A stretch of DNA of 6,362 bases from Pseudomonadota bacterium (GTDB taxonomy: Bacteria; Pseudomonadota; Alphaproteobacteria; Rhizobiales; Xanthobacteraceae), in NCBI GenBank assembly GCA_023390955.1, contig JAEWBW010000697.1:1-6362 (forward strand), given 5' to 3'. This document shows, one piece after another, positions 1-4,622 of the stretch (its first letter is position 1; the number at the start of each line of letters is the position of its first letter). The notes under the pieces were generated by a model. That model saw nothing but the letters and a program-made list of their open reading frames with translations, was not told the origin of the DNA and did not search any database. Position numbers and translations under genes: made by a program.

Positions 1-141
1 TCCATTTGCCTTGCCCGGGTCTTCCGATCTCGATCATCCCGTCGCGTTTGCCGTGACGTGACGCCGAGCATTGGTCGGGCGCAGGGGGCAGTCAGGTTCA
101 TGTCGGAGTGTCAGAAATCGGCCGCCGTGCTGCCTTGCGGA
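1..141. other. Left edge, no supported gene
   Basis: This is the stretch between the window edge and the stop codon of the FkbM methyltransferase. One plus frame enters from the left and stops at 59-61, which could be the last 19 codons of a gene outside the window. A minus frame with ATG at 101-99 runs off the edge but has no convincing ribosome binding site. Neither is strong enough to call. No clear terminator hairpin with a T-run was found. Confidence 0.4.
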
Positions 142-945
142 TCAGCCGGCAGGCCGCGCGCGCGGCACGGACGGCATCGCGCAACCCATCCTGGCGGGTG
201 CGGCCGCCGAGGCCTTGATCCGCTCATAGAGCGCCACCGGAATCGTGGATCCGATCGCGCTCTCGGGGAAGAACAGGAAGTCGCGGTGTCCGCCCAGCCC
301 GAACTTCCGATGCGGCACCTGCCAGCCGGCGGCGTAGGGCAGGTAGTCGTCATCCAGGAACATGGTGCCGAGATAGCCGAGCCCTTCGAAAAAAGCGAAC
401 AAGGTGTCAGCATCCGCCGCCACGCTCTCGAACTGCACCACGGGGCGAAACTGCTCGATGAGGCGCCGCGCGCCGGCGAAGACACTGAGCTCGTGGCCTT
501 CGACGTCGCACTTGATGAAGCGAAGGTCGCTCAGCGCGAAATCGTCGAGAACCGAGACCGGCACCGTGACCAGCTCATTGCCCGGTCTGTTTCGCGCCTC
601 GCACAGGGAGGCGCTTCCGTCGCCGACGCGCTGCCGGGTGAGCTCCGCACTGCCGCGACTGTCGGACAATGCGGTCTCGATCGTCGCGACATTGCCGAGG
701 CTAAAACATTGCTGCCGGCGCTGGATGTAGCTGATCATCTCGGGCTGCGGTTCGAAGGCTAGCACCTTGCCGGACGGGCCGACCGCGCGCGCCAGCCAGA
801 AGCTGTAGATGCCCTTGTTGGCGCCGACGTCGATCACGGTTGCGCCCTCGAGATCGAGGCGCATCAGGGTCTTCAGCGGAAGCTTTTCGGTGCGCCAGCG
901 GTAACGTAGGCACCGCACGAGGAAATGCACGTCTTCGAAATTCAT
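142..945 (-). CDS. FkbM family SAM-dependent methyltransferase
   Basis: Predicted cytosolic class I methyltransferase of 267 residues, probably an O-methyltransferase acting on a sugar, glycolipid or similar hydroxylated substrate, as is usual for FkbM proteins. SAM motif I is VIDVGANKGIYS at residues 37-48. The acidic ribose-binding strand is VLAFEPQP at 61-68 (Glu65). The family signature FIKCDVEGHE lies at 143-152 with Lys145, Asp147 and Glu149. The ATG at 945 is preferred because AGAGG sits nine bases before it; an in-frame TTG at 966 would add seven residues without a better site. The tail after about residue 250 is rich in Ala, Pro and Arg and is probably disordered. The PilZ gene lies 115 bases upstream on the same strand, so the two could share a transcript. 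No transport or glycosyltransferase partner lies nearby, so the substrate cannot be inferred. The family call is secure. Confidence 0.88.
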   Translation of the reverse strand: MNFEDVHFLVRCLRYRWRTEKLPLKTLMRLDLEGATVIDVGANKGIYSFWLARAVGPSGKVLAFEPQPEMISYIQRRQQCFSLGNVATIETALSDSRGSAELTRQRVGDGSASLCEARNRPGNELVTVPVSVLDDFALSDLRFIKCDVEGHELSVFAGARRLIEQFRPVVQFESVAADADTLFAFFEGLGYLGTMFLDDDYLPYAAGWQVPHRKFGLGGHRDFLFFPESAIGSTIPVALYERIKASAAAPARMGCAMPSVPRARPAG

Positions 946-1060
946 GGAGCGCAACCTCTGGGGCAAGGCTACGCTGCGCGACTGTCGCGCTCAATGCTCT
1001 GTGTCTGACTATTTCTGGTTGCGATGCAGCAAGCGGATGTCGCTGGCGCTGGTCGCGGGA

Positions 1061-1315
1061 TCAGATGAACTTGACGCCGGCCGACTTGCCGCGGCGCCAG
1101 ACCACCTGGCAGCTCCGCCCGGTGCGGGCATCGCGGGCAAAGGCCATCCGGATCACGCCCGGGAGCTGGCTGGCGTCCTCGTCCATGGTGATCTTGGCGC
1201 CGGTGTCGGAGATGTCCTGGACCAGGCAATGCCGCGCCGCGAATCCGCCGGCCAGCGTGATCCAGGCGTGCTGCGACAGCAGCTTGCGGGCTGCGCGCTT
1301 CTTTGGCGGTGGCAT
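1061..1315 (-). CDS. Small PilZ-domain protein
   Basis: An 84-residue protein that is almost entirely one PilZ domain, the beta-barrel that commonly binds cyclic di-GMP and controls motility, exopolysaccharide or cell cycle. It has the second signature DxSxxG as DISDTG at residues 34-39. The C-terminal strand CQVVWRRGKSAGVKF is typical of rhizobial single-domain PilZ proteins. The N-terminal arginine motif is KKRAAR at residues 5-10, which gives KxxxR where RxxxR is expected, so nucleotide binding may be weakened or lost. The ATG at 1315 is chosen because GGGAG lies 11 bases upstream and the homologous part begins here; the frame stays open to 1489, but the extra residues look non-coding and the domain does not need them. 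It is probably cytosolic and may be transcribed with the methyltransferase gene 115 bases downstream. Confidence 0.85.
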   Translation of the reverse strand: MPPPKKRAARKLLSQHAWITLAGGFAARHCLVQDISDTGAKITMDEDASQLPGVIRMAFARDARTGRSCQVVWRRGKSAGVKFI

Positions 1316-1435
1316 CGGCTCAAAATCTCCCGCTCCAGCGCTACCTCCGGGAACCCTAAGAAACCGTTGAAATCCCCTCCGAATAATCCCGGGGGCGGCG
1401 CTATCCACCGGTTCCAAAAGACCGCTCCGAACGGC

Positions 1436-1464
1436 TTGCCCAAGCGCGCAAAGGCCACTATACG
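1436..1464 (+). promoter_or_regulatory. Possible sigma-70 promoter for tRNA-Glu
   Basis: TTGCCC at 1436-1441 and TATACG at 1459-1464 are separated by exactly 17 bases, each matching four of six consensus positions. The site points toward tRNA-Glu, whose mature 5' end is about 70 bases past the expected transcription start, leaving a leader that RNase P would remove. This is inferred from hexamers alone. Confidence 0.4.
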
Positions 1465-1540
1465 TTCGCCCGCTGCAGCCGCCGGGCACGACTCGTGCGG
1501 CCCATGGTCGTCCCGCCGAAAGCGGTAGGGCCTTGCGTTT

Positions 1541-1615
1541 GCTCCCTTCGTCTATCGGTTAGGACGCCACCCTTTCACGGTGGAGAGAGCGGTTCGATTC
1601 CGCTAGGGAGCGCCA
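1541..1615 (+). tRNA. tRNA-Glu (anticodon TTC)
   Basis: A complete cloverleaf of 75 bases including an encoded CCA at 1613-1615. The acceptor stem pairs GCTCCCT (1541-1547) with AGGGAGC (1605-1611), and the discriminator base is G1612. The anticodon stem pairs CCACC (1567-1571) with GGTGG (1579-1583), and the loop CTTTCAC holds anticodon TTC at 1574-1576, reading GAA and GAG. The T arm pairs AGCGG (1588-1592) with CCGCT (1600-1604) around TTCGATT. No terminator follows before the next gene, which starts 24 bases downstream on the same strand. Confidence 0.98.
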
Positions 1616-1639
1616 CCCGGTCCGGGTTAGAAGGGCCGC

Positions 1640-1885
1640 ATGCGTGCCCCGCTTCTCATCCTCATCCCATTGCTGACGACATCCGCGACCGCGGCCGAGG
1701 GCCTGCGTCTTCCGTCTGCCGAGCCGTCCCAGGCGACCAAGACGTTGCCGCTGAAGGGGGCAGGCAGCACGGCGAAGGCGGGCTCCTGCGCCTCCTATGG
1801 CCGTGGCTTCTATCGGGTCGAGGCGACCGGCACCTGCGTGAAGATCGGCGGCTCGGTCAGCGTCGAGACCACGGTCAGGCGATAA
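1640..1885 (+). CDS. Exported mini-protein matching the porin N-terminus
   Basis: An 81-residue protein with a signal peptide (hydrophobic core LLILIPLL, cleavage near Ala18-Ala19). After a Ser/Ala/Lys linker, residues 50-78 follow the N-terminal signature of alphaproteobacterial Porin_2 proteins: Cys50, then YGRGFY, then TCVKIGG with Cys66, then VSVETT. Family porins have several hundred residues, whereas this one stops right after the first strand region, and the following DNA encodes an unrelated membrane protein rather than a continuing barrel. It is therefore either a porin remnant or a genuine stand-alone periplasmic or outer-membrane peptide; the two conserved cysteines may form a disulfide. 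AGAAGGG at 1629-1635 is a good ribosome binding site for the ATG at 1640. Only 24 bases separate it from tRNA-Glu, so it may be co-transcribed with the tRNA. The gene call is good, the function unknown. Confidence 0.72.
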   Translation: MRAPLLILIPLLTTSATAAEGLRLPSAEPSQATKTLPLKGAGSTAKAGSCASYGRGFYRVEATGTCVKIGGSVSVETTVRR

Positions 1886-1890
1886 GCCCG

Positions 1891-2064
1891 ATGCCGCCCG
1901 ATCTGATGCGGCTCGACCTCATCGTTCCCTTTGTAATGTATTGCGCGCTGCTGTGGTGGGTCGGCCGGGGCATGAGCTGGACCGCCAAGCTCGCTACCGC
2001 AGCGGTGACGCTGGTGCTGATCGTCTGCGTGCTGCTGGTCGAGCGTGGCTGGCACGCGCCCTGA
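1891..2064 (+). CDS. Small two-helix membrane protein, unknown function
   Basis: A 57-residue hydrophobic protein with two predicted transmembrane helices, at about residues 8-24 (IVPFVMYCALLWWVG) and 33-50 (LATAAVTLVLIVCVLLV), joined by a short loop GRGMSWTA, with charged ends. I do not recognise the family. The ATG is five bases after the stop codon of the porin-like gene, which suggests one transcript and perhaps translational coupling, since its own ribosome binding site is weak (AGGCG). A second in-frame ATG at 1906 would drop five residues and cannot be excluded. Support is the strong hydrophobic patterning and tight spacing; no homology is claimed. Confidence 0.6.
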   Translation: MPPDLMRLDLIVPFVMYCALLWWVGRGMSWTAKLATAAVTLVLIVCVLLVERGWHAP

Positions 2065-2066
2065 GA

Positions 2067-2100
2067 CAAAAGTTGCGAAAACAACCCCATGCACAGTAGC
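2067..2100. repeat. Candidate dispersed Bradyrhizobium intergenic element
   Basis: A short AC-rich stretch, core AACAACCCCATGCACAGTAG at 2080-2099, begins two bases after the stop of the two-helix protein. Its composition differs from the GC-rich sequence on both sides. I recall very similar strings between genes in other Bradyrhizobium sequences, but only one copy is in this window, so repetition cannot be shown here. Confidence 0.3.
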
Positions 2101-2185
2101 CGTCAAGTGCGGCGGCGACGATTTTCGTCTGCGCCGAATCGGCGATTCAGCGTGGGCTCAGCGCAGCTTAAGCCGCGCCGGCGGC

Positions 2186-2824
2186 TCACGACATCGGTGG
2201 TGCGACAAAGCGTGCAAATCCGTCTCGTTTGCCGAGCTCGGCGAGCCAGCGCGTCAGGTGCGGCTGCGCTGGCCGGGTGATGCCCTCGACGCCGAGCCAG
2301 CGCCGCGCATAAGACCCGATCGCGATGTCGGCGAGGGTGAACTGGTCGCCATCGATGAAGCGGCGCGTGGCGAGCAGGCGATCGGCGATCGTCCAGACCT
2401 CGGCGGCCGCATCGGCATCGCGCTGCACCTGGATCATGTCGCGCTCGGCGGGCGCGGTGCGCACGATGCCCCAGAACACCGGGCGGTCGACCGGCTGTAC
2501 CGCCGACAGCGTCCAGTCGAGCCAGCGGTCGACGCTGGTGCGCAGCTTCGGCGCCTCCGGATAGATCGGCGTGCCGCGTCCATGCGCAAGGCACAGATAG
2601 CGCATGATGGAGTTCGACTCCCACAGCACGAAGTCGCCCTCGACCAGCGTCGGGATCCGCGCATTGGGGTTCATCGCGAGATAGTCGGCCTCGCGGGTCT
2701 TGCCGTATTGCATGCCGGCGTCGATGCGCTCGTAGGCAAGGCCGAGCTCGGTCAGGCACCACAGCACCTTCTGGACGTTGACCGAATTGGCGCGGCCCCA
2801 GATCGTCAGCTTGGTGTCGGACAT
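2186..2824 (-). CDS. Glutathione S-transferase family protein
   Basis: A 212-residue cytosolic protein of normal GST length, expected to conjugate glutathione to electrophiles or to reduce peroxides. The N-terminal thioredoxin-like domain spans about residues 4-80. It has a candidate activating Ser14 in RANSVNVQKV, the cis-proline Pro58 in NARIPTL, and the Glu69-Ser70 pair in VLWESNSIMRYL that binds the gamma-glutamyl part of glutathione. The helical C-terminal domain carries the N-capping box TLADIAIG at 163-170. The start at 2824 is fixed by GGGAGG six bases upstream and by the thioredoxin fold beginning directly after MSDTKLTIW; the frame is open further upstream, but that part crosses the terminator at 2962-2988 and is not coding. 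That terminator isolates it from the genes before it, so its promoter should lie at 2825-2960. The exact GST class and substrate are not determinable here. Confidence 0.92.
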   Translation of the reverse strand: MSDTKLTIWGRANSVNVQKVLWCLTELGLAYERIDAGMQYGKTREADYLAMNPNARIPTLVEGDFVLWESNSIMRYLCLAHGRGTPIYPEAPKLRTSVDRWLDWTLSAVQPVDRPVFWGIVRTAPAERDMIQVQRDADAAAEVWTIADRLLATRRFIDGDQFTLADIAIGSYARRWLGVEGITRPAQPHLTRWLAELGKRDGFARFVAPPMS

Positions 2825-2961
2825 GCAATTCCTCCCGCGGCGTTTTCGGTGCCGCCGCCCGGACGGCGCGCAGCGCAATCCGAACGGCAGGTCCACCTCG
2901 CGCGGGTGATAGCGGAATTCCGCGTTGCCAGCGATGCGCGATTGCGCCGAGCCCCTCATGC

Positions 2962-2988
2962 AAAAAGCTCCGCCCGAGGCGGAGCTTT
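2962..2988 (-). terminator. Intrinsic terminator after the 26-residue gene
   Basis: A perfect 11-bp stem: AAAGCTCCGCC at 2964-2974 pairs with GGCGGAGCTTT at 2978-2988 around a CGA loop. Read on the minus strand the 3' arm runs into TTTTT and then G, a classic rho-independent terminator. It begins 21 bases after the stop codon of the small membrane peptide. On the plus strand the tail is only TTTCC, so minus-strand use is favoured. Confidence 0.85.
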
Positions 2989-3009
2989 CCGTTGCAACCG
3001 AGCCTGCCG

Positions 3010-3090
3010 TCAGTGGCCGAAGAACAGCCACAGCAGAATGATCACCGGGATCGGCACGCCCAGCAGCCACAGCAAAATTCCGCGTCCCAT
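3010..3090 (-). CDS. 26-residue single-helix membrane peptide
   Basis: A very short gene. The peptide starts MGRGILLWLLGVPIP and ends LLWLFFGH, so it is one transmembrane helix with a Gly/Arg head, a central Pro-x-Pro kink (Pro13, Pro15) and aromatic residues at the end. Coding is supported by everything around it: GGAGG eight bases before the ATG, a strong EcfG-type promoter at 3124-3148, and an intrinsic terminator 21 bases after the TGA. I recall similar unnamed peptides in rhizobia but cannot name a family. It probably inserts in the inner membrane and may modulate a membrane complex under stress, as many bacterial peptides of this size do; that role is inference. It lies 70 bases downstream of gloA on the same strand. 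Confidence 0.8.
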   Translation of the reverse strand: MGRGILLWLLGVPIPVIILLWLFFGH

Positions 3091-3123
3091 CGCGTTCTCC
3101 TCCAATCGCTTTGTCTGGAGGTG

Positions 3124-3148
3124 AACGCCGAGGGCGGGGGCTTGTTCC
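3124..3148 (-). promoter_or_regulatory. EcfG (general stress sigma) promoter
   Basis: On the minus strand GGAAC (3148-3144) is followed after 16 bases by CGTT (3127-3124), an exact match to the alphaproteobacterial EcfG consensus GGAAC-N16/17-CGTT. The expected transcription start near 3116 gives a leader of about 25 bases carrying the ribosome binding site of the 26-residue gene. With equal base frequencies, a match with either spacing is expected about 0.1 times in the window on both strands, and I found no other. It would put the peptide under the PhyR-NepR-EcfG general stress response. Confidence 0.72.
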
Positions 3149-3160
3149 TACCGTGCAGGC

Positions 3161-3613
3161 CTACCAATGGCCGGTGTTCGGCATCGAGGCCCAGGGCTCC
3201 TGCGGCGGCTTCGGCTCGCCCTTCTGCAGCAGCTCGATCGAATGCAGGTCCGGCGAGCGCACGAAGGCCATGTTGCCGTCGCGCGGCGGGCGGTTGATGG
3301 TGACGCCGGCCTTCTGCAGCTGCGCGCAGGTGGCGTAGATGTCGTCGACCTCATAGGCGAGATGGCCGAAGAAGCGGTCCTCGCCATACTTCTCCTCGTC
3401 CCAATTGTAGGTGAGCTCGACCAGCGGCGCGCCGCGCGTTTGCGGCTGCTTCTTCAGCGCCTCGAGATCGTCCGCCGAGCACAGGAAGACGAGCGTGAAC
3501 CGTCCCTTGTCGTTCTCGATCCGCCGCACCTCCTTCAGCCCCAGCGCATCCTGGTAAAACTTCAGCGCGACATCGAGATTGCGCACGCGCAGCATGGTGT
3601 GGAGATATCTCAT
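3161..3613 (-). CDS. gloA: Glyoxalase I (lactoylglutathione lyase)
   Basis: A 150-residue cytosolic enzyme that isomerises the methylglyoxal-glutathione hemithioacetal to S-lactoylglutathione, the first step of methylglyoxal detoxification. It has two vicinal-oxygen-chelate modules, residues about 1-67 and 80-131. The four expected metal ligands are visible: His5 (RYLHTMLRV), Glu66 (LVELTYN), His84 (FFGHLAYEV) and Glu127 (HSIELLQ). The short format resembles the Ni-type bacterial enzymes such as E. coli GloA. The extra tail EPWASMPNTGHW is one I associate with rhizobial homologues. ATG 3613 is chosen because GAGGAG lies eight bases upstream and the family begins MRYLHTM; the frame is open further upstream but without homology. 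A perfect TTGACA lies on the minus strand at 3728-3723, upstream of the gene, but no good -10 follows at 16-18 bases. The downstream GST gene is also glutathione-linked. Confidence 0.95.
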   Translation of the reverse strand: MRYLHTMLRVRNLDVALKFYQDALGLKEVRRIENDKGRFTLVFLCSADDLEALKKQPQTRGAPLVELTYNWDEEKYGEDRFFGHLAYEVDDIYATCAQLQKAGVTINRPPRDGNMAFVRSPDLHSIELLQKGEPKPPQEPWASMPNTGHW

Positions 3614-3945
3614 TTGCAGAACTCCTCGAGGACGTTGGCGGTCTTTCCGCTCGTTGGGGCCGTCGGCGGCGATGAATAGCAGCAAATTGCAGCGCGGGGC
3701 AGGGTGTTGCACGTCACTTGCGTGTCAAATGTTCAGTGCTGTCCTTCGACTGTGGAGGGTAGAATCTGGTCCGCTCCCTCCGTTGTCCTGTGTCGGCAGC
3801 CCACGGCTCTGGTGACGCCCTGACGCGGCACAGGGTCCTGAGTTGGAAGGACGTGCGTCAAAATAAACCGAAGCGTTCACGCATGGACATCTAGCTGCGC
3901 GAAGCCCTCAAGGGCATAGATGCCTGTTTCAACAGGAGGTTGTCT
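3614..3945. other. Intergenic region, 332 bases
   Basis: Divergent spacer between gloA (minus) and the first small exported gene (plus). It should hold promoters in both directions. I see TTGACA on the minus strand at 3728-3723 without a matching -10, and on the plus strand an AT-rich patch around 3858-3867 with no clear promoter pair. A small inverted repeat GCCCT/AGGGC lies at 3904-3915, and a hairpin over the ribosome binding site at 3923-3936. GC content starts to fall in this region. Open frames here look like non-coding chance frames. Confidence 0.5.
3923..3939 (+). promoter_or_regulatory. Hairpin overlapping a strong ribosome binding site
   Basis: AGGAGG at 3934-3939 is six bases before GTG 3946 and touches TTG 3940, so it fixes the GTG as the start. 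CCTGT (3923-3927) pairs with ACAGG (3932-3936) around TTCA; one more T-A pair is possible if the loop is tighter. The 3' arm includes the first half of the AGGAGG, so the structure could partly hide the ribosome binding site. The stem is short, and a regulatory role is inference. Confidence 0.4.
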
Positions 3946-4197
3946 GTGAGAATTTTGATTGCCGCTCTTTGCCTGGGCCAAGTCTTGTCGGCCGCCATGT
4001 TTTCGGTGCCGGCCTCAGCGCAAAGCACTGCATTCTGCCAAGGCGTTGCCGGAGGTGGCCCAGGCTATACGGGACGGGCCTCATCTCCTGAAGTGGCTGC
4101 GATCTACAAGCGGTATCAAGCTTGTCTGGATGGTGACTATCCGGGCGGTCCAAAGGACAGCTCAAAGGGCCGAGCTGCTGCGAAGAAAAAGAGCTGA
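3946..4197 (+). CDS. Small exported protein with two Cys and Lys-rich tail
   Basis: An 83-residue protein beginning at GTG, chosen from its AGGAGG six bases upstream over a TTG at 3940 that touches that site. Residues 1-25 are a signal peptide ending VPASA before Gln26. The mature part has Cys31 and Cys60, which could form one disulfide in the periplasm, a glycine-rich turn GGGPGYTG at 36-43, a likely helix SPEVAAIYKRYQACL at 47-61, and a basic tail ending RAAAKKKS. I do not recognise a family. It is followed 137 bases later on the same strand by another small exported protein of the same general build (signal peptide, cysteines, lysine-rich tail), although the sequences are not alike. Export and gene status are well supported; function is unknown. 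Confidence 0.7.
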   Translation: MRILIAALCLGQVLSAAMFSVPASAQSTAFCQGVAGGGPGYTGRASSPEVAAIYKRYQACLDGDYPGGPKDSSKGRAAAKKKS

Positions 4198-4334
4198 GCG
4201 GCATCTCAAAAACCAAAGCAAGACAATTCAAATCGGCGAGGAGAGCACGACCTGGTTCGCAGGTTTGTGCTTCCCGCGGGCTCATTTCTCGAAGCATGCA
4301 AAGCTAGAGATAAAGAAGTGAAAAAGGGGGTCTT

Positions 4335-4565
4335 ATGCGTCTCGGAATCTCACTCATCGCCGTATCCATTGGGTTGTGGTCCTCCGCTTCGGCCAATGCT
4401 GCGGGGAGTATGGATAAATGCACGGGCGTCGGCTTCTCGTCATCCTGCTGTTCTCAGGCGCAGTCCAAGGGCCTGTTTGCCGGTGACGACAGCAGCTCCG
4501 TTGCCACGCGATGGGACTTTCTGGGCAAGTGCAAGGCGCGCGAGGGCCAGAAAGGCAAGAAGTGA
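4335..4565 (+). CDS. Small exported protein with four Cys and Lys-rich tail
   Basis: A 76-residue protein with a signal peptide (hydrophobic ISLIAVSIGL, cleavage near ASANA at residue 22). The mature part has Cys29, the pair Cys38-Cys39 and Cys66, an even number that could form two disulfides in the periplasm or outside. It ends in a basic tail REGQKGKK. The ribosome binding site AGGGGG ends four bases before the ATG, which is close but usable. I do not recognise a family. The nearby gene at 3946-4197 shares the layout but not the sequence. It converges with the acyltransferase gene, with 57 bases between the stop codons; two small hairpins lie there (4586-4599 and 4609-4626), but neither has a T-run. 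Role unknown. Confidence 0.66.
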   Translation: MRLGISLIAVSIGLWSSASANAAGSMDKCTGVGFSSSCCSQAQSKGLFAGDDSSSVATRWDFLGKCKAREGQKGKK

Positions 4566-4622
4566 GAAGAAACGCGTCGGTTTATGCTGCCGGAGCAGCG
4601 CCGCGGCAGTGACACGTGACTG

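Noticed and set aside
2..61. Possible C-terminal 19 codons of a plus-strand gene entering from the left
   Set aside because: Too short to recognise, and other frames are also open; it cannot be supported without the preceding sequence.
1..101. Minus-strand ATG at 101 with a frame open to the left edge
   Set aside because: No ribosome binding site and an Arg-rich translation without recognisable features.
58..762. A 234-codon plus-strand open frame opposite the methyltransferase
   Set aside because: It is antisense to a gene with clear SAM and FkbM motifs and its translation is low-complexity Arg/Ala/Glu-rich, as expected for a mirror frame in high-GC DNA.
1541..1615. tRNA-Glu as an integration site for an island
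   Set aside because: No partial copy of the tRNA 3' end is seen elsewhere, no integrase is present, and the composition shift begins some 2 kb away.
1615..1627. Palindrome ACCCGGTCCGGGT just after tRNA-Glu as a terminator
   Set aside because: One-base centre leaves only about four usable pairs and there is no T-run.
2171..2186. Hairpin AGCCGC/GCGGCT at the GST stop codon as a terminator
   Set aside because: Six pairs with only TTAAG after it on the minus strand; such stems are common in GC-rich DNA.
2912..2923. Perfect palindrome GCGGAATTCCGC upstream of the GST gene as an operator
   Set aside because: Position is suggestive, but no regulator gene is nearby, no promoter can be placed beside it, and one palindrome of this length is expected by chance at moderate frequency.
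2045..3124. A 359-codon plus-strand open frame
   Set aside because: It is antisense to the GST gene, the terminator and the small peptide gene; its length comes from GC bias, and no domain is recognisable.
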